Below, piece after piece: positions 22,101 to 33,499 of a DNA stretch of 64,000 nt. The first letter of the stretch is position 1, and every line of letters begins with the position of its first letter. The stretch comes from Pectinophora gossypiella (taxonomy: Eukaryota > Arthropoda > Insecta > Lepidoptera > Gelechiidae). The translations under genes were made by a program, and so were the position numbers. The notes under the pieces were generated by a model that worked only from the letters and a program-made list of their open reading frames with translations, was not told where the DNA came from and did not search any database. The stretch is from positions 8,163,438 through 8,227,437 of the forward strand of contig NC_065415.1 of NCBI RefSeq assembly GCF_024362695.1, written 5' to 3'.

Positions 22101-24924
22101 CCTACGAGTAACCACAATTGCCAACCTACGGAACAGCTACCTGTTATAAGCTCTTTAATAATAAGGACATTGGTAGTTCTTTTGACATGGCGTCTATCGA
22201 CTTAAAATTGGTCCATTTTTTAATTAAGGCTAGGTAATAAAGCTCTCTTTTACATAACTTTTTACTGCACTACTAGCGCATGTGATTCAAACCAGAATTT
22301 CAAATACGTAGGTAGGTATTTAATGTGGGTGATGACTAATGCAAAGCAAACACCGGATGCGACTTATTATGTTGACACATCCCCTGCCACTGTGGTCCAG
22401 TGGTTAAACGGTGGGCTCACGATCTGGAGCTCCTGGATTCGACTCTCGGTGGGAACACGACTAACAAAAACATCGCATTGTGACAGCTACAGGTTGAAAT
22501 AACCTGATTGTCGGCAAAACGCAATGATTCTGTGCTTCGGAGGGCATGTTAAGCAGTCGGTCCCGGCTACTATATAAGTAAGTACAGTCATGAGCTATGA
22601 CATCAAGGGCCTTTCGCGCCTCAAAAAGTTAGGGTTGACGAAGCCTATGACGGTCTCACTCGAGTCAATCGAAGGGTATTCTAGTAAAAATGTCCGCCAT
22701 AGACGATGAACATTATGTAATGTATTACTTTACATCTTTAAGTATATTGTAAAACAAATACCTAGACAGATAATTAAGTAGACATTTCATTTTCTACACA
22801 TTACGAGATAATAAAAATTGTCTTCCGCGCAGAAACTACGTTTACAAGTCGATATCACATCCAAACTCTTCGATAAAACCCCGGGAAAATCGTTTATCAA
22901 GTAATAAACAAACACTTGCCTTTGTTAGGGCTCGGTAATTGTATTATTGTTATTACGAGGGGTGGCTACTACTATTACTGGTACCATGATTGGGGATGTT
23001 TATGAACAGTCAACATAAAAAAGGTTTTTACAAAAGACGTTACTTGAAATACATAGGATTATAGCTCGCCAAATCGCGCGAACATCATGGAGGAAACTCC
23101 AAAAATATATTAATAGGCTAATTTTCAGCTAGTCAAATCAGATACTTTTTACTAAACGAAATTACTATTGAACTTGTATGAAAAAGCACCTGTGACTGTA
23201 ACGTCAGAAAAAACGTGATTAAATGTCGGACTTATTATTACTTTTTTCTTGATTAAAATTAAAAAATAAGTTAATTAGAAAAAAAGAAAATGTTTTTCGA
23301 CAGTTTAAAATCTGTCTTTATTTAGTAATCACAATTTATCTTTGACCTAGGATACTATCCAATGTGTAGGTACCTGCTTACATACATAATATTCTCACGC
23401 CCGTAATTCCTAATGGGATGAGTAATGACAAGACAAGCAGCTGAATGTGTTTTTTTGGATCCCAGGCGAGCATAGAAATACGTACCTACCTATTGAATTT
23501 AACATATGACTCACGCCTTAAATCTCTATCAGGGTAGGCAGAGCCAAAGTCAACGCGGGAACAATGTAATGCTGTTTTTGATAATACGGATAAGTACTTG
23601 TTTAACGAGAAGCAACATAGAATACCTACTTATTTGTAAATGATTCTAGCACTAGCAGTGCTTAGGGAAACTCATACAGAGAAAGGATGTGACCATTTTT
23701 TGCTTCCAGGACGTCATTAAATGCAAGTCAAGTTTGGTATATTTAGGACTTTTTAATAGACAAAGCTGCCTGCGCACTTAATTACTATAATAAGTATTAG
23801 TCATCACCCAGAAAGCGCCTCCGACCTATATTTACGTCGTTCTAAATGCGTAGTGCAGTGGCACGTAGCCTCTATTTCGTAAGCGAGAAGGTACGCCTTT
23901 GAAACATACCTATCGCGTGTACAATATAGGAACCTATATATCTATATAACGGTAGGATAGCTTTAATAATAGGACCTACATTATTTATCTACTTTTGGAT
24001 TTAAAAGTGATGAATGATGATATAACATCTAAGTATAAAGATTATTCCTTGCACTGCATACATTGGTCTTAAAAGAATATTTGGATACTCTAGCGGATAC
24101 ATAATCTTATTGAATTGAACCTTCGCGCAGCCGCTCGGAGCAGATGTGCGTGTGCGCCACTGTATCGCGTCTGGGAGAACATTGTAACGCTATATTTAGC
24201 CTACAGAAAGGCAGTACGGGCATTGTGCGCACACCCCAGTATCGCACACAAAGGAAGGTCTCTCGGGCAAAAAAGGCAATTGACAGAGGGGAACGGTCCC
24301 CATCTGAGCCTTAATAAACTTAGGGGAAACCATTACCGACATAAATTAATTTCAATGTTGCCTTTACAATCCATTCTGATGTAAATAGAGGACGGTTAGG
24401 CGACCGTTAAGAATGTTTTTCTATTCCAAACAGTGGAACCTAGACTGGCTACTAATTAAGATAAAAACAGTGTAAACAGATAAATAATTACAAATAATAC
24501 GACTAAGAAATTAAACATCATTACAGAAACATGTTATGCCTTTCAATAAGTAGGTAGGCGCCTATACAATTCAGCGAAATTCCCATTATCTACACGAGTG
24601 CGTCTTCTGTATCTGGCTGGCTACGTTCAAGGACTTGGAAGTAAAACTTACTCTGTTCTCTTTATATCTGGTTAGATCGCAAATGCAGTATTCCTTGAAG
24701 AGTTTATCGTAATATTTTTTGGCAAGTTGCTTCTCCCAGGTGTCGGCGACGTCGTCGTCCTCCCAGAGGAACTTGTGGTTCTCCCGGATGACGTCGAGGT
24801 CGGTGCGGTCCCGCGAGCTGTCGCGCTGCAGCTGCCCGGTCGCGCCCTTCGCATTCAGACAATATACGTTTACTAGGTACTTATGCAACTCATACGGATT
24901 AAGATTACGCAATCTTCCCGACAT
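19114..24924 (-). CDS. FRA10AC1: FRA10AC1 homologue, 4 coding exons
   Basis: Exons in transcript order: 24924-24652, 21169-21010, 20355-20125, 19184-19114, all GT-AG and in phase, giving 244 aa from the first ATG. The family is a nuclear protein linked to spliceosomes in vertebrates. Conserved blocks seen: TDLDVIRENHKFLWEDDD, LAKKYYDKLFKEYC, RWRVEKEVVLGKGQF, WEVNFAYLEDGDKKNALVKL, then a Lys/Arg-rich stretch (KKRHKKKKKNKEK), an acidic Ser/Glu-rich region and a C-terminal EEEFEEYLEDLLL like the human EEEFDEYFQDLFL end. CGNKHC and LCPEC could form a metal site (inference). The sequence before the ATG is open in frame (VTVA) behind a good acceptor at about 24938, so an upstream exon with more N-terminus is possible. 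Human protein is about 315 aa. Confidence 0.9.
19252..19587 (+). mobile_element. Full-length tRNA-derived SINE (SINE-A), inside FRA10AC1 intron 3
   Basis: The head 'tccgtggtctagtggttag' (A box) and GGTCCGGGTTCAATTCCCG (B box) resemble a tRNA. The body has 'cgtgcttcggagggcacg', 'ggttgattgaggggaggcc', and the tail is TATGTTATGTTA. A target duplication TTAAATAAGG flanks it (19242-19251, 19588-19597). Other near-complete copies: 43157-43495 (reverse) and 57168-57510. The 66- and 78-aa frames here are SINE artefacts. Confidence 0.85.
20600..20757. mobile_element. Foldback MITE, GGGGCCTGTTTCATAAAAC termini
   Basis: Left arm GGGGCCTGTTTCATAAAACT then TACAATTGTAAATTA; the right arm is its exact inverse over about 36 bp, ending ATGAAACAGGCCCC. 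About 85 bp of non-coding sequence lies between. It sits in FRA10AC1 intron 2. The near-perfect arms suggest recent activity. Confidence 0.8.
21178..21545 (-). repeat. SINE/retroelement tail fragments
   Basis: The block CATCATCAGCCCATTAACGT with 'cccactgctggggcac' and 'gggaccaacggcttgacg' matches, in reverse, the segment at 54178-54335. A tRNA-like remnant 'ctctgtggttcagtggac' lies at 21508-21526. These frames (21015-21627) are repeat-derived, apart from true exon 2 of the FRA10AC1 gene at 21010-21169. Confidence 0.6.
22390..22572 (+). repeat. Diverged SINE-A copy
   Basis: Reads 'ccactgtggtccagtggtt' (A-box region), 'gctcacgatctggag', then 'cctgattgtcggcaaaacg' and 'gtgcttcggagggcatg', matching SINE-A with many changes and no 3' tail. 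Confidence 0.65.
23215..23370 (+). repeat. Repeat shared with NT5C2 intron 9, uninterrupted copy
   Basis: 'cgtgattaaatgtcggactta' through 'tctgtctttatttagtaatc' to 'atttatctttgacctagg' aligns with 14498-14579 plus 14723-14760, where the foldback MITE 14580-14722 interrupts it. The family is unnamed. Confidence 0.6.
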
Positions 24925-26613
24925 CGCTACCGTAACCTAGAACAAAGGGAAAAATACCTATTTAATAGCGAAATGAAACATAATTTGCAACAAACAACTC
25001 TTTAATAAAATCGACAATTATTAGATTATTACATTTCCATAAAACATTTCATAATTCATATCAAACGGATCTTATACTAATTGTCATGTTGAGTCAATAA
25101 CAAGGTGCAGTATCGATAAATAGTTACAAAATTGTAGTGTACCGTTTGGTATAATAAATAATAGGTATCCTTTGTGCAAGTTAATATCTACTCTGAATAT
25201 TATTGTCAGTCTTGTAGATTTTTGTGTAAAATTTTTCCATTTGGCTCAAATTCAAATTCTTAATCTATAAACAAGTCATGCAGTTAAAATTATAATATTA
25301 AATATAATATAATAAATATATTAAAATATATGATTATGACCTATCCCTAATTACTAACTATGTAGGTAAAAATCTAAAGTATTGACAACCAGTTCATAAA
25401 ATCGAAAGTGGCACAATCAAAATATAAAAATAGCTTTGGTTTCTTAGCCAATTAGAAAATACAATATCTTTGGGATTTTCTTTTTGAACTATACTTAAAT
25501 CTAATCTGTAGGTTTTGGTGAAGGTAAAAATACAAGATAGTATGTCAATATTACAATATGCAACATGTTTGCTTGACAAAAATGTCTGGACTGTGAAAAC
25601 AATTGTGATGATTGAATTACTTTTGAATTATGAAACTTAAAAATATATTAAACTTAAAATACACTACTTGTTCGAAGTGGCTAAACTAAACATGTATCTG
25701 AGACCATAAAACTTCAGTAGTTTATCCAAATATGCTCCACCAGTTACACAAATCATTTTAAGTTACAATTTATAATTGACTTCAAATCATTATAAACTTA
25801 TTTCACTATACCATTGAAAAAATGTTTGGTATTCCTTTCATAAAGTTAAATATATTATATATTAGGCACATTACATATTATTATTGCTTTGGTTACAACA
25901 ACACAGTACAAATAAGAGTCACTTTATATATTATCTAAAATTTGGCAAAGTGTTTAGTCTATACAACTGGTATTTTAATACCTCCTAGTAAAGGTATACA
26001 AAAATATTAATAATATTAAAGCTCTTATAGAGAAGCAGGAACAATTTGTGACAATATGTATATTTGTTTGCAGAAGGCCTCAAGTTGTGGTAGTTTTCCT
26101 CTATCTAATGTAAATATTACACTACTGCTATCGGAATCTTTGGACATTTGACCTATATCCACATTTTAAAATATCACTATCATATCTAAAAAGGCAACTT
26201 TGGATAGAGATATGTGTGACCTTATTGTAGAGCACCTGTGAAGGCATTTCCTAATATCCTAATTTAACCAAACATGCAGTAATAAATCGCATAAATAAAA
26301 TCCCTTAAAAAGCTTCTACAGCAGCACACCATGAGTGGCAACACTCAAACACACCATAATGACTAAATTATGAACTAGATCATATTCTTCAATTTGGTAT
26401 AAAACAATGCAAAATTAGAATAAACAATGATTATGACTAAATTTTTGGCAATTGGAGAATCTGAAAGCTCAGTGATAGGCATCATACACAATACAAATAA
26501 ATAGACATTGAAAATGAAATTAGCTAAATGACCTCAAAGATAAGTGACATCTAAAATTCTCATAATGCATTTATGATGCTTAACACTTGTTTGAGCCTTA
26601 TATCATTTCACTT
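24925..26613. other. AT-rich spacer between the FRA10AC1 homologue and the zinc-finger gene
   Basis: This 1.7-kb stretch is markedly AT-rich and lies upstream of one minus-strand gene and downstream of another. It probably contains the zinc-finger 3' UTR and the FRA10AC1 promoter or first exon. I could not place a clear polyadenylation hexamer or exon. A splice acceptor-like TTTGTTCTAG (minus strand) lies at about 24938-24947. Confidence 0.4.
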
Positions 26614-27576
26614 TTATCCATGAGTCTTCTCATGTTTTTTCATATTGTCCGAGCGTGTGAAGGCTTTGTCACACACCCCACAGTAGTAGGACTTTTGTTT
26701 AGTATGTACTGTCATGTGGCGGGAAAGCTCACTCTTGGTGACAAACTTCTTTTCACAAACAGTGCAGGCATGCTTGCGGACATTGAGGTGGAATTTCATA
26801 TGTATGGAGAGTGAGCTTGACTGTGAGAATGCTTTGTGGCAGAGCTCGCACACAAACGGTCTTTCACCTGTATGTTTTCGGAGATGATTCATAAACCCAG
26901 TTTTAGTATAATCTTTTTGACAGAGGTGACAGAAGCTGGATTTAGAGTCCAACATTCCAGGGAAGTGGCTGTTAATATGTTTCCTGAGTTCCCAGTAACT
27001 AGGAAATTTCTCTGCACACACATGACAAGGGTATTTTTTCTCTTCGGTGGGTTTGGCACTACATTGATGACCCGAAAGCAATTGTTCGCTGGGAAACATT
27101 TGATTGCACCGGCTGCATGTGTGACTAGCCTCAGAGTCAGTAGATAGGGTCACCTCCAAGTAGTTTTCAATTGACATAACATTCCCATTAGAACTATCTG
27201 CATCATCATTACTTATTTGAGTTTGGTCTTTATCTGAAATATCTTTGGTATCCATTTTCTCTATATATTCCTTGTAATCTAATGAGGGTTTGCCCGAGTT
27301 GTTGTTATCAGGCTCTACTAGGTGTAGTACGGGTGACTCGCTCTGCCCTCGGTCGGGAGATGTAGTTTTTTCGTTGTCCGAGTGGTCTGGCCTCGAGGAT
27401 GCGTTGTTGTCTGACTCCCAGCCATTCTCGATGATTTCCACATCAGAGTCAGAATCGTCGCTCGATACAGAGTTATTGAACCCGATATCATCAAATCGCA
27501 GCACATTGGAAGGAAGTTTAACCCCCACGATAGCCTGAATCGCCTGCCATGAAAGCTCCTGGGGGTTGTTCTGCAT
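26614..27576 (-). CDS. C2H2 zinc-finger protein, six fingers, single coding exon
   Basis: 320 aa, complete in one exon. An in-frame TAG lies 12 nt before the ATG, which fixes the start. The N-terminal half (1-150) is acidic and Ser/Asp-rich, likely disordered (for example SSDDSDSDVEIIE). The C-terminal half holds fingers with zinc ligands at C154/C157/H170/C172 (a C2HC variant), C184/C187/H200/H204, C216/C219/H231/H235, C243/C246/H259/H263, C271/C274/H287/H291 and C299/C302/H315/H319. A TGERPF linker joins fingers 3 and 4; other linkers are less canonical. The protein ends one residue after the last histidine. Presumably a nuclear DNA-binding regulator. No ZAD or BTB domain is seen; the orthologue is not identified. 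The plus-strand frames here are its antisense. Confidence 0.92.
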   Translation of the reverse strand: MQNNPQELSWQAIQAIVGVKLPSNVLRFDDIGFNNSVSSDDSDSDVEIIENGWESDNNASSRPDHSDNEKTTSPDRGQSESPVLHLVEPDNNNSGKPSLDYKEYIEKMDTKDISDKDQTQISNDDADSSNGNVMSIENYLEVTLSTDSEASHTCSRCNQMFPSEQLLSGHQCSAKPTEEKKYPCHVCAEKFPSYWELRKHINSHFPGMLDSKSSFCHLCQKDYTKTGFMNHLRKHTGERPFVCELCHKAFSQSSSLSIHMKFHLNVRKHACTVCEKKFVTKSELSRHMTVHTKQKSYYCGVCDKAFTRSDNMKKHEKTHG

Positions 27577-29141
27577 ATTATCGCACTACTCTAACCTATA
27601 AACGAGTTTTTATTGATTACTACATTGAAAGCTCCATAAACTAGGGAATAATCAAAAGTAATTTGTAATATTTACCTTATGTGCACGATTTTTGGAAATA
27701 AATGAAGAGACGACAACTTTTTCTACATCTAAAAATATTATGCTATACACTGCACTGCTCTTTATGGATGCGTCTTTGTCATTCATTGATGGAATGAAAC
27801 TAACTTCATTTGTATAGCGATCTAGCGCTGTTTAAGAAATGCGTCTAGGTGAACTAGATCGCACTGTAAAGCGATGAAGGCGCTTTAATTTTTTTTTAAT
27901 GACTATTCACATACCTATAGAAAGACAAACTTTTCAGTATACATTGCTGAACCAATATTATTTCATCAATATTTCTTGATATTTCATATTCAGTATACGT
28001 ATAACGATTATGTGAATTACATGTATCAAGAGCAAGTTCATAAAAATAGGCGAAGTTTAAGTATAAAACATTTTACATGCCTTATTTTATTTATATACCT
28101 ACCTATTTGAATTTAATATGTATTTAATATGTATGTATGTATGTGTGCATTTCTTCGAGGCAATGACGTCATAAATCGTCTGAAACAGACGTATAAGGCC
28201 AATGATGGGTAGATACATGGTAGATACTAATATCTACCTATAGGTAGGTATAGGTACAGAACAACATACATCACTATAATTTTAGATAGACCAACAACTT
28301 TTAAAGTTGTTTTAAAGGTATGGTAGGTGCATGACGGTTAGTACCTATGTAAAGTTGGTAGTTTTTTTTAGATCTGATATTTTTGAGTGTTGCTGTTCAT
28401 TTCAAGACATGCTGTATATTACGCATATCTTGTTTTAGAAGATTATAGTGATATTCAAAATATAGTCGTGGTCCTATCCTATACCAACCTGTTGGGTGTT
28501 TTCGCACTACGCCGATTCTTATCCGGTCCGACTCTATCAAATGACGAATTGGTGTCGAATACGAAATAATAAATTATGTACCTGAGTAATGATAAAATAG
28601 GTAATTATCACATTAAATCTCGACAACGCCATCTATATTATTTTTGGGGAACGTAGTCTGGGAAGTACCTCACTATCGATATGCAACATTAGATTGGATA
28701 AGAATCGGATGTACTGTGAAAACGCTCCCCTCAAAAAGTTGTTAGCCTGTGTTGTCTCACTGTTGGGCAATGGTTTCCCCTATCTACTTTCGCGATTTTT
28801 GACGAATTGCTTTTTATTTCATATGTCGGTTAAAAAATAATGAACGTTACCTTGTGTGACTGACAGCTAACTGACGTTTGCTTTGAAAAGAATACGGCTG
28901 CACGGCTTTGCCTTTGCCTTTCCCCAAAGGGATAAAAAAGTTAAAAAAAAAAAAAAAAAATTTGAAAAGAAAAAAATATATAATTATTATGAAGGATGAT
29001 TGCATTTACGGCGGGAAATGGACCAAATGGTTATTATAATAGAATTCAATAAAATATGTGAATATTGGTTTTGAAATTCCGAGAAAACTGTGTTAACGTG
29101 TATTTAATTACAGCTTCATTCTATGCTAATTCACGGTCATA
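27577..29141. other. Divergent intergenic region between the zinc-finger gene and RNASEH2A
   Basis: Head-to-head spacing of 1.56 kb must hold both promoters. It includes a (ATGT)n run near 28125-28145, a foldback MITE (28494-28730) and an A18 tract near 28943. An acceptor-like TTAATTACAG at 29103-29112 suggests RNASEH2A may have a non-coding 5' exon. A short ATG at 29123, out of frame with the main start, could be an upstream frame. Confidence 0.45.
28494..28730. mobile_element. Foldback MITE in the zinc-finger / RNASEH2A intergenic region
   Basis: Left arm GGGTGTTTTCGCACTACGCC with GATTCTTATCC; right arm GGATAAGAATCGGATGTACT with GTGAAAACGCTCCCC. Arms of about 35 bp pair imperfectly. The interior includes 'aacgccatctatatt' and 'ggggaacgtagtctgg', also found near 55628-55660, so another repeat may be nested inside. 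Confidence 0.6.
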
Positions 29142-32100
29142 ATGGAGTCGTTGCAAGCCTTACAACATTTCATCAAAACTAACGACAATTCACGTAACTT
29201 TGTAAATAGTTCTGACGTGCCTAATATTTGTAAATCTGAAGCATGTATGCTTGGAGTAGATGAAGCTGGACGTGGGCCGGTTTTAGGTAAAGTTGACAAT
29301 ATTACAAGGAATATATTGGAAAATGTTTTATCCATGTTAGGTTATGAATGATATCTCTGTTTGTTTGTATTCCGTGTTTGTTTAAGCCTTCTCACAAGTG
29401 TTAATAGGTTGACTGTATGGCTCTATATTGTTTTTTAAGGACCAATGGTATATGGAGTAGCATACTGCCCAGTTAGTCAGAAGAAAGTTTTAGAGGATCT
29501 TGGATGTGCTGACTCCAAAGCATTAACAGAGGAGAAAAGGGATGATATATTTACTAAAATGTTGACTGAGGTGGAATCTCTGGGAAATGTGGGGTGGGCA
29601 GCTGAAATCATATCACCTAATTATATTTCAAATTCTATGTACAGAAGAGCCAAACATTCCTTGAATGAGGTAAGTATCTGTGTTTATATATTATGTTAAA
29701 TTTTTAAATGTCAGACACATGGAGCAGGATACTATACTAATAATATTGTAAGTATACTCAGATGTTGTAATGAAATGGAACAACAAATTGTAGCTTTGAG
29801 GTATGAAACATAATTCATCTTCTTCTATTGTGTGGATTTTGAGGTGGATTACCAACCCCATCAACCCTGGTGTCAAGGTTATTATTGAGCCATCATAGGC
29901 CCCTGACATGACATAAACAAACATAACATAATTAATATTTGTGAAAAAAGAGGGATTATTTAGGTTATATTTGGTGAAATCTTATAATATGAGTGATCTT
30001 ATGAGATGAGACTTATGGTCAAGACAGATTGAATTGAAGATGCAGCATTTAATTAGTCTTTGACATGAAAAGAAAATAATGTTATATTTACCAAAATTGT
30101 TAAATTAACTTAATTGCTTTTATTTTACAAATGTAGGTATTGTTTTTTCCAGGTGTCAATGAACTCTGCAATAGACCTGATAAAGAAGGTAGCCGAGTCA
30201 GGAGCTAACATCACAGAAGTGTATGTGGACACTGTAGGCCCACCAGAGAAGTATCAGGCTAGATTGAGTGAAATATTCCCCAAGTATAAGATTACTGTGA
30301 GTTGACTTGAAAACCTCTTTTCAATAATTCAACTTCAAGATGTAAACTTTAAAAAAAAACACAGTAGTTTTCAATTTAGAATGGGTTCCTTCTTTTGATT
30401 TCATATCAACAATGGTTGTGAGTTGTCTTTGATTGCTTGTGGTTCTGCCCACCTCATTGGGGATTATGGCGTGAGTTTATGTATTTATATAGAGAAGTTT
30501 TATAAAGGTAACTCATTAATATCATCCCGGTGAGGACATATCACAAATATCTCTTTGTGAACCCTAGTTTGGTTAGGACATTACAGGCTGATCACCCAAA
30601 TGTCCGAAGGTAAGATGATCTGTGCTTCGGAAGGCACATTAAACCGTTAGTCCCGGTTACTAGTTACTGATGCAAGTACATCGTCATTAAATGAGTAGTC
30701 AGGAAAACAATTATTAGGTTTACATATAAGAAGCAGAACATTAACAACCAATATAGTCATATACATTGCACATACATAGTAAAAATATTTTGAACAGATT
30801 CAATATGATTTAAGTCTATAAATTATGTAATACAAACTGGATTTAAAAAGAAAAGAAAAGAAAGGAAAACATGAAACAGTAGGACTAGGGCCCTGTGCTG
30901 GGAGGTTTTCTGGCCATGTCTTTCCCTCAGCGTTACAGATTCCGATGTGGTAGTAGTTGTACAGCTAGTTACATAATATGTAATTTAATTTTTTGACGTT
31001 CAAAAAGCGCTAACTTTGTAAGCCAATTTTGAAAAATAAATATTTTTGAATTTTGAACAGGTTCAACTGTAATTTAGTTCAATTGAGGCATTTTGTATTT
31101 AACAACTTCTAAAATCTATAAGTGATGTGTTTTTCGAACCAAATAAATACAGATTTGAGCATCATCATCATCAGCCGTATGACGCCCACTGCTGGGCATA
31201 GGCCTCCCCCAAGGATCTCCACGACGATCGGTCCTGCGCTGCCCGCATCCATTTTGAACACTTTTGATTCAGTAGTTTTTTTTTATGATTTTTTTTCGAA
31301 AAAATAAAACTTTAAATCACTCTCCTGTAAAGTTCACAAAATGTTGCTTAAACCCATTTGCCTTTTAACCCTCGACATGTGATTAAATATTACATAAGCT
31401 AAAGAACAATAATTACCTTATTAATAGACCTGTACCTGTCTAAAATGTGAGAATCATTTATAGTGACTATTGCACAATATATAAACTTTATTGCATATAA
31501 TAAACAGCATATACATGTTCATAGTAAACTATTTTAAATACAAAATAAGTTAAAAAACAACTACCTTATTAATAAACCTGTATCTGTACAAAGTGTGTGA
31601 ATCTTTAAAAGTGGCTATTGCATGTACAGTCATGAGCAATATAATGTACCCACTTTAGGACTCTGTCGCACTAGCATATTTGACATTTAGTGAGACTTAC
31701 AGTTCAATTTGACAATAAAGTCAATTTGACATGGTACCAAAATGTATACATATTAATGCTTGTGACCGTATATGCCTGTAACTAAGTAATGTTATACTGA
31801 TTAGCTGGAATCATTTATTGTAAAAAGCTTTGTAGTGCTGTTTGTTTTTGATTGTTTACACATTTAAAATTGCAGGTAGCGAAAAAGGCCGACTCCATCT
31901 ATCCCATAGTGTCAGCAGCAAGTATTGTTGCCAAGGTGACCAGGGACCATGCTCTCAAAGTGTGGAAGTTCCAAGAGGGGCTCGATATGGACCACACTGA
32001 GTTTGGGAGCGGATATCCTGGAGGTAATAATACTGCAACTTTATCCTCTTTTTTCTCAAATATAAATAAATGTATTAAATGTGTACATGCAAGTGACACC

Positions 32101-33455
32101 AAGTAAGAGCGTCGCAAGTGTTGGGTATATAAGAGAGCGTTATATAATAAAAAATATCTTAAACAGTAACTTAAAACTAAAGACAAAAATGTTACTTTAT
32201 TTTTTACAAACTTTTCTAATATAAACTTTAACTTAGCTACCTATATTAATATAAAATGTAACTAAAACGTTTACAAGTTAGAAGGATTTTTACATTATGA
32301 ATATACATTTTTAATTTGTAGTAATAGCACTAGCTTATTTTTTATGTAAGACATTGGCGCCCTCCTCGTTTAAATGTTGACTATTGTTGACCATACATAC
32401 ATACATACATAAACTCACGCCCGTAATCCCAAATGGGGTGGGCAGAGCCACAAGTAATCAAAGACAACTTGCAGCCACTGTTGATACGAAGTCCTAAGAT
32501 GGATATGATGAACCTTATTGTTGACCAACATGTATAAAACTTCAAAATTTTATTAATATCCATTTGATTGGTATAATAATAAGTTGCTAGTCATCTACAT
32601 TGAAGAAAAATACTTCTTTTCAATGTCAGTTTTAGAAAATGCTGAGGTGTAATAATTTAGTATATGTATATGGTAAGCAACAGGTACCCTACAGCTGTAA
32701 GGCTGCATTTCCATTGACGCGGAGCTGTGCGGAGAGGAGCGGAGATGTGCAGGAATCGACCAATCATCGTGAGGGAGAGAGTGACAGAGCGGCTTCGTTT
32801 TTCGCTGTCTCCAACGCTGTGATTGGTCAAATCGGCACATCTCTCTTCTCCGCCCATCTCCGCGTTAGTGGAAACCCGACCTTATGGGGGAAAACAAATG
32901 ACACTAAACTGTGTCGCCATCGCTCTTTAAACCCAGTGAGGGACATAAGAGTACTATCGCGGGACAGGCTTACCGAAGCCACGCGACTAATTTCGCCTAA
33001 TATTATAAATGCGAAAGTAACTCTTTCAAACCTAGTGTTGAGTCGATTTCAAGGGTGTACTTATAATACGTTCCAGAGGCGATGGACTTAGACAAAGCAA
33101 TATAAACGAATTCCACGTGAAAATTATATTGTACGGAAAACTAGTAAATAACACAAGAAATCTTTCTCTTACAGATCCGTTGACGAAGAAGTTTATTCGT
33201 GAACAAATAGACAATGTGTTTGGCTATCCTCTCCTCGTGAGGTTCAGCTGGTCTACGGCGGAGCTGATGCTGCAAGATAAGGCGGCAACCTGCACCTTTG
33301 AAGAGGTCGATGACCCCACGGCTCCCAAGAAACGAAATACCAAATCCATCAGTTCTTTCTTCGCCGCTAAGACTGAAAACGGGGAACCAAAGAAGCGAAA
33401 ACGACACAAGTTCTTCGAAGAAAGGTACTTGACAATAGGCAATGCCTTTGAATAA
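29142..33455 (+). CDS. RNASEH2A: Ribonuclease H2 catalytic subunit A, 5 exons
   Basis: Exons: 29142-29286, 29440-29669, 30153-30296, 31876-32023, 33175-33455; all GT-AG, in phase, 315 aa (human 299). The enzyme is the catalytic subunit of nuclear RNase H2, which cuts RNA in RNA/DNA hybrids and removes single ribonucleotides from DNA. Catalytic residues are present: D40 and E41 in GVDEAGRGPVLGP, D151 in VYVDTVGPPEKYQARL, D179 in KKADSIYPIVSAASIVAK. DSKALTEEKRD, YGSGYP-like FGSGYPGD and VRFSWSTAE are further family blocks. Near the C-terminus KSISSFF resembles a degenerate PCNA-binding (PIP) box, where human has KITSYFL. A basic KKRKRHKFF follows. AATAAA at 33494-33499 lies about 40 nt past the stop. 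Introns hold SINE and MITE insertions. Confidence 0.96.
29845..29905 (-). repeat. SINE-A-type tail fragment
   Basis: 'aaccccatcaaccctggtgtc' and 'ggcccctgacatgac' match in reverse the block at about 40605-40665. Located in RNASEH2A intron 2. Confidence 0.5.
30420..30672 (+). repeat. LINE-tail scrap and SINE-A body fragment in RNASEH2A intron 3
   Basis: 30420-30485 holds 'gcttgtggttctgccc' and 'ggcgtgagtttatgta', as in the LINE-tail family (reverse copy at 32393-32510). 30525-30672 holds 'ccggtgaggacatatcac', 'gtgcttcggaaggcac' and 'tagtcccggtta', a SINE-A relative. Confidence 0.55.
31162..31255 (+). repeat. Retroelement tail fragment (CATCATCATCAGCC ... CCCACTGCTGGGC)
   Basis: 'catcatcatcagccgtatg' then 'cccactgctgggcataggcc' is a motif seen in several lepidopteran repeats and in reverse at 43185-43200 within SINE-A. 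Located in RNASEH2A intron 3. Confidence 0.5.
32393..32510 (-). repeat. LINE-tail fragment with (CATA)n
   Basis: The reverse-strand reading contains 'gcgtgagtttatgtatgtat' as in the RTE-like tails. 'gaagtcctaagatggatatg' also occurs at 35582-35601. Located in RNASEH2A intron 4. Confidence 0.5.
32698..32884. mobile_element. Foldback MITE in RNASEH2A intron 4
   Basis: Termini TAAGGCTGCATTTCCATTGA and (inverted) TAAGGTCGGGTTTCCACTAA. The arms continue through GCGGAG, GGAGATGTGC and a CCAATCA box for about 75 bp, so nearly the whole element folds into one hairpin. The 150-aa plus-strand frame and 66-81-aa minus frames across it are chance. Confidence 0.75.
32996..33026 (+). repeat. Possible Helitron 5'-end scrap
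   Basis: 'cctaatattataaatgcgaa' resembles the lepidopteran Helitron start (TCTATACTAATATTATAAAT). No matching 3' hairpin end is nearby. Confidence 0.35.
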
Positions 33456-33493
33456 TATATGTAATTATGTACTCATTAGCATTCATAAGCATA

Positions 33494-33499
33494 AATAAA
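33494..33499 (+). terminator. Polyadenylation signal of RNASEH2A
   Basis: AATAAA about 40 nt past the stop codon, in an AT-rich context. Confidence 0.55.

Larger units (their letters stand above)
21170..24651 (-). other. FRA10AC1 intron 1, repeat-rich, no other gene seen
   Basis: Holds the SINE tail (21178-21545), a diverged SINE-A copy (22390-22572), a repeat at 23215-23370 shared with NT5C2 intron 9, and a LINE-tail scrap near 23395-23420. The rest, including 23400-24580, shows nothing I can name. The 89-aa frame at 24115-24384 has no ATG or recognisable domain. Confidence 0.5.

Noticed and set aside
32639..33091. 150-aa plus-strand open frame in RNASEH2A intron 4
   Set aside because: It runs through a foldback MITE and a Helitron scrap, and its composition is that of the repeats.
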